Origin: Candidatus Pacearchaeota archaeon ex4484_31
Lineage (GTDB): Archaea; Nanobdellota; Nanobdellia; Pacearchaeales; UBA284
Direction of reading: 5' to 3'
Length of the DNA: 6,463 bases
NCBI GenBank assembly: GCA_002254805.1
Contig: NJDW01000016.1
Coordinates: 1 to 6,463, forward strand
Below, piece after piece: positions 1 to 6,293 of the stretch (position 1 is the first letter of the stretch; every line of letters starts with the position of its first letter). Under the pieces are notes generated by a model. The model was not told where the DNA came from, did not search any database, and saw only the letters and a program-made list of their open reading frames with translations. The translations under genes and the position numbers were made by a program.

Positions 1-956
1 AGATTTTAAGTTTTAATTTGATGTTCTGTTTCGAAAAATCTCTTGTCACATCTCCAAGCGTTGTCTCGACAACTCTTCCTATAAGATTATCCGGATTGCT
101 TGTTTCATTCTCAAGATTCAAGAATATGCCGGCAATACTCTTGATAAAAGCTCTTGGCTTGTTAAAGGATTCAGAAATTGCTTCGCTTATAGGAAACATC
201 AGTGAAGACATTTTGATAACAAACTTTTATGAATATGCTGGAATAAAAAGTTCTGAAGAAGCTTTACTAAAAATAGGGGAGCTTATGAACTTGGAAGGAA
301 CAAAGAAGGAAATTCTTGATAGAGTAAAGGTTAGGATAGATTCAGCTTTACTTGCTCATCTCGGAACAAAACCAGAAGCAAGAAAAGAAAAAGCCATAAT
401 GATATGTAAACTGATCAGGCATTTTTTAACCTGCAAACTCTATGGAATAGAAACAGACAAAGATCATTATGCTAATAAAAGAGTAAGACTTAGTGGCGAC
501 TTGCTTGCTGACCTCTTCAGAGTAAACCTAACGATATTTGTTAGAGACTTACAACATAGTTATCAAAAAACTGTAAGAAGAAAAAAGATTTATTCGATAA
601 AAAGTTTGGTTAAGTCAACTTTATTCTCACATAGGATAGAAACAGCTTTTGCAACAGGGAACTGGATCGGACAAAGAACAGGAGTTACACAAAACATGGA
701 TAAAACCAATAGGTTAGCTATGTTATCACAGCTTCAAAGAATTGTTTCTTTATTGCCAAGTAAGCAAGAAAACTTTATGGCTAGAACATTACATCCAACT
801 TACTACGGAAGGTTTTGTCCTATAGAAACTCCAGAAGGAACCTCCATAGGATTAAGAAAAAATCTTGCAATGCTAGCTAAAGTCAGTACTGAACCAAAAC
901 TTGATGATAAACAAGTTATCTCTATACTTGAAGAAATTGGTTTGAAAAGAAAATGA
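1..956 (+). CDS. rpoB2: RNA polymerase subunit B'' (Rpo2N), 5'-truncated by the window edge
   Basis: This is the N-terminal half of the second-largest RNAP subunit, which forms the lobe, fork and part of the active-centre cleft of the transcribing enzyme. The frame is open to the window start (codons begin at base 3), so about 317 residues are visible. By comparison with family members of roughly 490-500 residues, I estimate that 170-180 residues are missing. The TTG/ATG at 18-23 is therefore internal and not the start. Recognisable landmarks are a MPAILLIKALGL segment near 127-165, DKDHYANKR (456-482), the fork region ATGNW followed by RTGVTQ (651-692), and HPTYYGRFCPIETPEG (792-839). The protein ends soon after RKNLAMLAKVS with a TGA stop. 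This is the classical archaeal B''/B' split point, so the end is natural and not a frameshift. The stop overlaps the start of B'. Identity is very secure; the missing N-terminus cannot be assessed. Confidence 0.97.
   Translation, partial: ILSFNLMFCFEKSLVTSPSVVSTTLPIRLSGLLVSFSRFKNMPAILLIKALGLLKDSEIASLIGNISEDILITNFYEYAGIKSSEEALLKIGELMNLEGTKKEILDRVKVRIDSALLAHLGTKPEARKEKAIMICKLIRHFLTCKLYGIETDKDHYANKRVRLSGDLLADLFRVNLTIFVRDLQHSYQKTVRRKKIYSIKSLVKSTLFSHRIETAFATGNWIGQRTGVTQNMDKTNRLAMLSQLQRIVSLLPSKQENFMARTLHPTYYGRFCPIETPEGTSIGLRKNLAMLAKVSTEPKLDDKQVISILEEIGLKRK
953..956 (+). other. ATGA stop-start overlap between B'' and B'
   Basis: The TGA stop of B'' (954-956) overlaps the ATG of B' (953-955). No clear Shine-Dalgarno sequence precedes the ATG; the upstream bases are A-rich with only a weak GGT about 10 bases away. 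The likely mechanism is termination-reinitiation coupling, which would help keep the two half-subunits at equal amounts. The overlap is seen directly; the coupling is inferred. Confidence 0.85.
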
Positions 957-2755
957 CAGATGTATTTTTGAACGATAGGTTTATCGGAACAGTAGAAAAA
1001 GAAAAAGCTTCTTCATTTATTGAAGCTGTAAAAGAAAAAAGAAGGGCTCAGGAACTGCCTTTAGAACTTAGCATAAGGTATGATAAGCATTTAGACAGCA
1101 TATTCATTGCAACAGATCCTGGAAGGGTTTTAAGGCCTTTGATCGTTGTAAAAAACAAGGAGCCTTTACTTAAGCAACAGCATATAGAAGCATTAAAAAG
1201 GAATGAACTAACATGGAATGATTTGATTAACTTAGGAATCATTGAATATGTAGATGCAAGTGAAGAAGATAATCTGTTGGTAGCTAAAAGCATAGAGGAA
1301 ATAAATGAAGAAACAACACATCTTGAGATAGATCCGATAGCAATGTTCGGTTTACTTCTTTCTCTTGTTCCTTTCGCTAACCATAACCAAAGCTCAAGGC
1401 TAGGAAAGGTTGGAAGAGCAAACAAACAAGCTTTAGGATTGTATGCTGCAAACTTTTTAAGCAGGATGGACACAGACGTTAGCATTTTGCACTATCCTCA
1501 AAAACCTATAGTAAGGAACTTCGCATATGATGTGATAAATCCTTATCCTAACGGACAAAATGTTGTTGTTGCTGTAATGTGTTATGAAGGCTATAACATG
1601 TCTGATGCGATTGTTGTTAACAAAGGTTCTGTTGACAGAGGATTTGCAAGAAGCACTTACTTTAGACCATATACAGCGAATGAATTGCATTATACAGGAA
1701 ATTTAAAAGATGAAATCTGTGTTCCAACAAAAGACGTTTTTGGTTACAGAACAGAGAAAGCTTATAGAAACCTTGAAGAAGATGGCATCGTTTATCCTGA
1801 AGCTGAGTTAAAAGCTGGTGATGTTGTGATAGGAAAAATTTCTCCGCCAAAGTTCATGCTTGAAATGGAAGAGATTTCTTTTGCAAGGACAAAGAAAGAA
1901 AACAGCACAACCATAAGGCAAAACGAGGAAGGAATTGTTGATTCAGTGTTTATCACTGTTGATAGTGAAGGCCATAAGCTAGTACAAGTTAGGATGCGCG
2001 ACAACAGAATTCCTGAAATAGGTGATAAGTTTGCTTCTCCTCACGGTCAAAAAGGAGTTATAGGATTGATAGTTCCTGAAGAAGACATGCCATTTACTGC
2101 AAGAGGAATAAAACCAGACATAATATTTAATCCTCATGGCATCCCTTCAAGATTAACAGTAGGCTATCTCATAGAGTTGATTGCTGGAAAGACAGGATGT
2201 TTAAAAGCAAAATACATAGATGGAACTGCTTTCCAGAAAAACAAGGTTGAAGAATTTGAAAAAGCTTTGAAAGAACTTGGCTTTAGAGAAGATGGTAAAG
2301 AAACTTTGTATGATGGAATCACAGGAAAGCCTTTACAGGTAAAGATTTTCATAGGAAATATGTACTACTTAAAGTTAAAGTACATGGTAGGAAACAAGAT
2401 ACAAACAAGAGCTAGTGGAAAAGTAACGTTGCTTACAAGACAGCCTATAGAAGGTAGAGCTAAAGGTGGTGCTTTAAGACTCGGTGAAATGGAAAAAGAT
2501 GCTTTGGTTGGTCATGGCGCTTCTTTACTTTTGAAGGAAAGGTTTTCATCAGATAACACAATCGTTTATGTTTGTCCTAACTGTGGCTGTTTCGGAATTC
2601 ATGACAAAATAAGAAAAAAGGATTATTGTCCTTTATGTAACTCTCATAAGCTTGAACCAATAGAAATTTCATATGCTTCAAAGCTTTTGCTTGAAGAGCT
2701 TATGTCTTTGCATTTACTTCCAAGGCTTAAGCTAAAAAACAAGTATGAGGAATAA
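953..2755 (+). CDS. rpoB1: RNA polymerase subunit B' (Rpo2C)
   Basis: This is the C-terminal half of the second-largest RNAP subunit. It contributes the RNA-DNA hybrid-binding domain, wall and part of the clamp, and pairs with B''. It has 600 residues, close to the usual ~600. The start MTDVFLNDRFIGTV matches the conserved beginning of B' proteins. Landmarks in order are HLEIDP (123-128), HNQSSR (144-149), the GYNMSD loop (214-219 region), GDKFAS and HGQKG (357-368) with the RNA-contacting lysines K359 and K367, the PSRLTVG motif with R400, the GR...GEME motif (500-514), and a complete zinc ribbon (C541, C544, C559, C562). Several near-invariant residues differ: S217 where Glu is expected, P363 where Arg is expected, and changes at 505-510. 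The reading frame is intact and nothing suggests a pseudogene. The start overlaps the B'' stop, so translation is probably coupled. No strong Shine-Dalgarno sequence is seen before it. Confidence 0.98.
   Translation: MTDVFLNDRFIGTVEKEKASSFIEAVKEKRRAQELPLELSIRYDKHLDSIFIATDPGRVLRPLIVVKNKEPLLKQQHIEALKRNELTWNDLINLGIIEYVDASEEDNLLVAKSIEEINEETTHLEIDPIAMFGLLLSLVPFANHNQSSRLGKVGRANKQALGLYAANFLSRMDTDVSILHYPQKPIVRNFAYDVINPYPNGQNVVVAVMCYEGYNMSDAIVVNKGSVDRGFARSTYFRPYTANELHYTGNLKDEICVPTKDVFGYRTEKAYRNLEEDGIVYPEAELKAGDVVIGKISPPKFMLEMEEISFARTKKENSTTIRQNEEGIVDSVFITVDSEGHKLVQVRMRDNRIPEIGDKFASPHGQKGVIGLIVPEEDMPFTARGIKPDIIFNPHGIPSRLTVGYLIELIAGKTGCLKAKYIDGTAFQKNKVEEFEKALKELGFREDGKETLYDGITGKPLQVKIFIGNMYYLKLKYMVGNKIQTRASGKVTLLTRQPIEGRAKGGALRLGEMEKDALVGHGASLLLKERFSSDNTIVYVCPNCGCFGIHDKIRKKDYCPLCNSHKLEPIEISYASKLLLEELMSLHLLPRLKLKNKYEE
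2747..2750 (+). promoter_or_regulatory. Ribosome binding site for the A subunit, inside the end of B'
   Basis: GAGG lies 6 bases before ATG 2757 and inside the last codons of B'. It decides the start: the alternative ATG at 2745 lies before this site and has no comparable purine-rich sequence upstream. The B' stop TAA (2753-2755) falls between the site and the ATG, so the same ribosomes could pass from one gene to the next. Confidence 0.65.
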
Positions 2756-2756
2756 A

Positions 2757-5700
2757 ATGAAACCGATAGTAAAGCAGATAAAGGAAATCCAGTTTAGTGT
2801 AATTTCTCCTGAACAAATAAAGAAGATTGCAGCAAAAAAGATCGTTACTCCAGAGCTTTATGATCTTGATGGATATCCAGTTGATGGCGGCTTGATGGAT
2901 TTACATTTAGGAGCAATAGGACCTGGAATAAGATGTAGAACCTGCGGCGGAATCCTAAGAGAGTGTCCTGGTCATTTCGGTTACTTAGAACTTGCCAGGC
3001 CTGTTTTGCATGTAAAGTTCATGCCTTTGATAGAACTATGTTTAAAAACTACTTGCCCGAACTGTGGAAGAATAATGATAAGTGAAAAAGAATTGAAAGA
3101 GCTGGAAAAGGAAAAAAATACAGAAAAGATTGTTGAAAAGGCAAAGAAAGCAAAGAAATGTCCTTACTGTAATGCAACAAAAGAAAAGGTAAAGATCGAA
3201 AAACCAACAACAGTTTTTATTGGAAAGAAAAGGTTGTTTCCTGTTCAAATCAGAGAATGGCTAGAAAAAATTCCTGACGATGATTGCAAGCTTCTTGGAA
3301 TAAATCCAAAGGCTTGTAGACCTGAATGGGCTGTTCTAACACTTTTACTTGTTCCTCCTGTTACAGCCAGACCAAGCATAATACTTGAGACAGGTGAAAA
3401 AAGTGAAGATGATCTCACACATAAACTTAGTGATATTGTAAGAGCTAACCAAAGGCTGTGGGAAAACCTGAATGCAGGAGCTCCAGAGGTTGTTATTGAA
3501 GATTTATGGGATTTATTGCAGTATCATGTAACAACATATTTTGATAATACATTAAGTCAGGTTCCTGTTGCAAGACACAGAAGCGGACAGCCGTTAAAAA
3601 CAATCGTAGAAAGAATAAAGGGAAAAGAAGGCCGTATAAGACATAATCTTGCTGGAAAAAGAGTTAACTTTTCTTCAAGAACTGTTGTTAGTCCAGATCC
3701 TTTTATTCAACTGAATGAAGTTGGTGTTCCTCTTGAGGTTGCGGAAAATCTAACTGTTCCAGAAAAGGTTACAAAAGAAAATATAGAAAGGCTTAAAGAA
3801 CTTATCAAAAAAGAAAGTTATCCAAAAGCTTTGTCTATAATAAGGCCTGATGGAAAAAGAAAGAAAATAACAGAGGATACAAAAGAACAGATTCTTGAAG
3901 AACTTGATGTTGGTTATGCTGTTGAAAGACAACTGCAGGATGGTGATATTGTTTTGTTCAACAGACATCCAAGCTTGCATAGAATGTCAATCATGGGCCA
4001 TTTCGTTAAGATTTTGCCAGGCAGAACCTTTAGGATACATCCTGGAGTTTGCTTCCCTTACAATGCTGATTTTGATGGTGATGAAATGAACATACATGTG
4101 CCACAAACAGAAGAAGCAAGGGCAGAAGCCAAGATATTGTTGAATGTAAATCAGCATTTGATTTCGCCAAAGTTCAATGCAAATGTTATTGGATGTGTTG
4201 AAGATGCCATAACAGGTCTTTACCTATTAACTTCTGCTAAAGAAATCAGTAAGGAAGATGCTACCCAATTACTTGCTCAAGTTAACTGCTTTGTAACGCC
4301 TTCAAAAGAAAAGTTAAGTGGAAAGGAAGTATTTTCTTATTTGTTGCCGAAAATAGACTTTGAAGCAAGAAACAGGGCGTGTAAAGGAAAGGCTTGTCCT
4401 TACTTTGAAAAATGTAAAAAGGAAAATTGTCCAAACAATGCTTATGTAAAGATAAAAAATGGTAAACTTGTTTCTGGAACAATCGATGGTAAGATAATAG
4501 GTGTAGAAACAAACACGTTGATAAGAGAACTCGATAGAAGTGTTGGAAGAGAAAAAACGATGGAATTTTTAAGAAAAGCCTTCTTGCTTGGAGTTATCTA
4601 CTTAACAAGAACTGGCTTTACAGTTTCACTTTCTGATTTAAAAACAACAAAAGAAGTGGAGGAAAAAACAAGAAAGATCATTGAAGATTCTGAAAGAAAA
4701 GCTAAAGAGATAATTGAATCTTACTATAAAGGAACCTTAGAGATAATACCTGGAAAAACACTTGAAGAAAGTAGAGAAATAAAGCTTTTACAATTATTAA
4801 ATGAAGTAAGAACTCTTGCTGGAAAGGCATTAAGCGAAGTAATCGAAAAGGATAATCCAGCTTACATAATGACTGCTTGTGGTTCAAGAGGTTCTTTATT
4901 GTTTTTAACTCAAATGGCTTGTGTTGTTGGTCAGCAATCTTTATGGGCAAAAAGAATCTCCCTTGGTTACAGCCATAGAACTTTATCTTTCTTTAAGCCA
5001 TATGATTTAAGTCCAAGGGCAAGAGGTTTTATCTACTCTAATTATTTGAAAGGCTTAGAACCAGATGAATTCTTCTTTACTGCAATCACAGGAAGAGATG
5101 GCTTGATGGATACCGCATTGAGAACTCCAAAGTCAGGATATCTTTACAGAAGATTACTTAATGCTTTACAAGATTTAAGAATAGAATACGATGGAACTGT
5201 AAGGGATTCTAACTATAACATAATACAGTTCAAGTATGGCGAGGATGGAGTTGCTGTTGAAAAAGCACATCTTGAAGAAAAACAAGCCACTCCTGGTGAT
5301 GCTGTTGGTGTTGTTACTGCAGAAAGCTTTGGTGAGCCCTCAACACAGATGACATTAAATGTTTTCCACTTCGCTGGTGTTTCAGAAATGCAAATCACTT
5401 TAGGATTACCAAGACTCATAGAAATCTTTGATGCAAGAAAAAGACCATCAACTCCAAGCATGGAAATTTATTTAGAAAAGGAATACAATAACAAAGAAGG
5501 TGCGAGAAAAATTGCAGCAAAGATAAAAGAAATAAAGTTAAAAGATGTAGCAAAAGAAATAGATGTTAACTTTAGTGATGGTAAAATAAACATCATCTTT
5601 AACAAAAAGGTTCTTTCTAACCTTAACCTAAGACAAGAAAAAATCATTGAAGCAATAAAAAGTAAGAAAATAAAAGTAAGAAAAACAAATGAAGGTGTTG

Positions 5701-6284
5701 AAATAAAGGCAGAAAAGCTAAGCTATAAACAGCTTTACAAACTTAAGGAAAAGTTAAAAGACATACATATAGCTGGGATAAAGGGCATAACTCAGGTATT
5801 GCCTGTGAAAAGAAAAGAAGGTTATGTGATTTTAACAGCTGGCTCTAACTTAAAGGAAGTTTTAAAAGTTAAAGGTGTTGACAAGAGAAAGACAATTACA
5901 AACGATTTCTATGAAATCCAAGATGTGTTAGGCATAGAAGCTGCAAGACAAGCAATAGTGAATGAAGTAAAGAAGGTTATAGAAAAGCAAGGTCAGGAAA
6001 TAGACATAAGACATATAAAGCTTGTAGCTGATGTTATGACACAAAGTGGAACGATAAAGGGTGTTACTCGTTCTGGAATAATCGAAGATAAAAACTCAGT
6101 CTTGGCTAGAGCAAGCTTTGAAACACCGATAAAGCACTTCATCAATGCTTCGATAACAGGTTCTACAGATCATCTAGTTAGTGTTATAGAAAACCTTATC
6201 TTCAACCAGCCTGTTCCTGTAGGAACTGGCTTGCCTGGTTTACTTGTGAAGGTAACAAAACCTGAACTGCTTGTGAGAAGCTAA
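2757..6284 (+). CDS. rpoA: RNA polymerase subunit A, unsplit A'-A'' fusion (Rpo1)
   Basis: This is the largest RNAP subunit, holding the catalytic magnesium. It is 1175 residues from the start chosen here; most archaea make it as two proteins, A' and A''. Landmarks are zinc site C60/C63/C70/H73, a second set C100/C103 and C135/C138, GKRVNFSSRTV (300-310, switch region), catalytic NADFDGD (D438, D440, D442), a Cys cluster (C542, C547, C553, C558), a Lys/Glu-rich funnel segment (~630-665), GSRGS (709-713), the bridge helix (~767-803), YGEDG (827-831), the A'' start-like PGDAVG (846-851), and the trigger loop with Q864, L867, N868 and H871. The C-terminal region ends with QPVPVGTG (1151-1158). 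I chose ATG 2757 over 2745 because homologues begin like MKPIVKQIKEIQF and because GAGG lies 6 bases upstream. The chain is about 100 residues shorter than a typical A' plus A'' sum. No intein is present. Confidence 0.97.
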   Translation: MKPIVKQIKEIQFSVISPEQIKKIAAKKIVTPELYDLDGYPVDGGLMDLHLGAIGPGIRCRTCGGILRECPGHFGYLELARPVLHVKFMPLIELCLKTTCPNCGRIMISEKELKELEKEKNTEKIVEKAKKAKKCPYCNATKEKVKIEKPTTVFIGKKRLFPVQIREWLEKIPDDDCKLLGINPKACRPEWAVLTLLLVPPVTARPSIILETGEKSEDDLTHKLSDIVRANQRLWENLNAGAPEVVIEDLWDLLQYHVTTYFDNTLSQVPVARHRSGQPLKTIVERIKGKEGRIRHNLAGKRVNFSSRTVVSPDPFIQLNEVGVPLEVAENLTVPEKVTKENIERLKELIKKESYPKALSIIRPDGKRKKITEDTKEQILEELDVGYAVERQLQDGDIVLFNRHPSLHRMSIMGHFVKILPGRTFRIHPGVCFPYNADFDGDEMNIHVPQTEEARAEAKILLNVNQHLISPKFNANVIGCVEDAITGLYLLTSAKEISKEDATQLLAQVNCFVTPSKEKLSGKEVFSYLLPKIDFEARNRACKGKACPYFEKCKKENCPNNAYVKIKNGKLVSGTIDGKIIGVETNTLIRELDRSVGREKTMEFLRKAFLLGVIYLTRTGFTVSLSDLKTTKEVEEKTRKIIEDSERKAKEIIESYYKGTLEIIPGKTLEESREIKLLQLLNEVRTLAGKALSEVIEKDNPAYIMTACGSRGSLLFLTQMACVVGQQSLWAKRISLGYSHRTLSFFKPYDLSPRARGFIYSNYLKGLEPDEFFFTAITGRDGLMDTALRTPKSGYLYRRLLNALQDLRIEYDGTVRDSNYNIIQFKYGEDGVAVEKAHLEEKQATPGDAVGVVTAESFGEPSTQMTLNVFHFAGVSEMQITLGLPRLIEIFDARKRPSTPSMEIYLEKEYNNKEGARKIAAKIKEIKLKDVAKEIDVNFSDGKINIIFNKKVLSNLNLRQEKIIEAIKSKKIKVRKTNEGVEIKAEKLSYKQLYKLKEKLKDIHIAGIKGITQVLPVKRKEGYVILTAGSNLKEVLKVKGVDKRKTITNDFYEIQDVLGIEAARQAIVNEVKKVIEKQGQEIDIRHIKLVADVMTQSGTIKGVTRSGIIEDKNSVLARASFETPIKHFINASITGSTDHLVSVIENLIFNQPVPVGTGLPGLLVKVTKPELLVRS
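5250..5291 (+). other. A'/A'' fusion junction in the A subunit
   Basis: This stretch encodes the 14 residues (832-845) between YGEDG, which lies close to the end of A' in split archaeal enzymes, and PGDAVG, which in A'' follows an N-terminal helical segment of some 60-80 residues. There is no stop, start or ribosome binding site here, so A' and A'' are one chain. Both the A' tail and the A'' N-terminal helices appear to be missing. Confidence 0.85.
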
Positions 6285-6287
6285 GGA
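6283..6287 (+). promoter_or_regulatory. Ribosome binding site for L30e
   Basis: AAGGA begins within the A subunit stop codon and ends 6 bases before ATG 6294. The spacing is normal for a Shine-Dalgarno sequence. The match is short, so support is moderate. Confidence 0.5.
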
Positions 6288-6293
6288 ACTAAG

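Noticed and set aside
18..23. TTG/ATG as the true start of B''
   Set aside because: The frame is open upstream to the window edge, and the protein would lack the whole N-terminal third of the family.
940..960. Frameshift or nonsense mutation breaking a single B gene
   Set aside because: The break is at the known archaeal B''/B' split site, and B' begins with its own conserved N-terminus, so the split is natural.
1048..1485. 145-codon open frame on the minus strand inside B'
   Set aside because: It lies wholly inside the conserved B' coding region. Its translation has no recognisable motif and it has no ribosome binding site. It is a shadow of AT-rich coding DNA, as are the shorter minus-strand frames across 1457-5461.
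2360..2385. Inverted repeat ATGTACT...AGTACAT
   Set aside because: The 7-base arms lie in a conserved coding stretch (YYLKLKYM) with no site context; this is probably chance in AT-rich sequence.
3895..4089. 64-codon frame on the plus strand within A
   Set aside because: It overlaps the invariant region leading to NADFDGD in another frame and has no supporting motif.
2757..6284. Intein insertion in A or B, frequent in archaeal polymerase genes
   Set aside because: The conserved motifs are continuous in both subunits and the lengths are normal or short, so there is no room for an intein.
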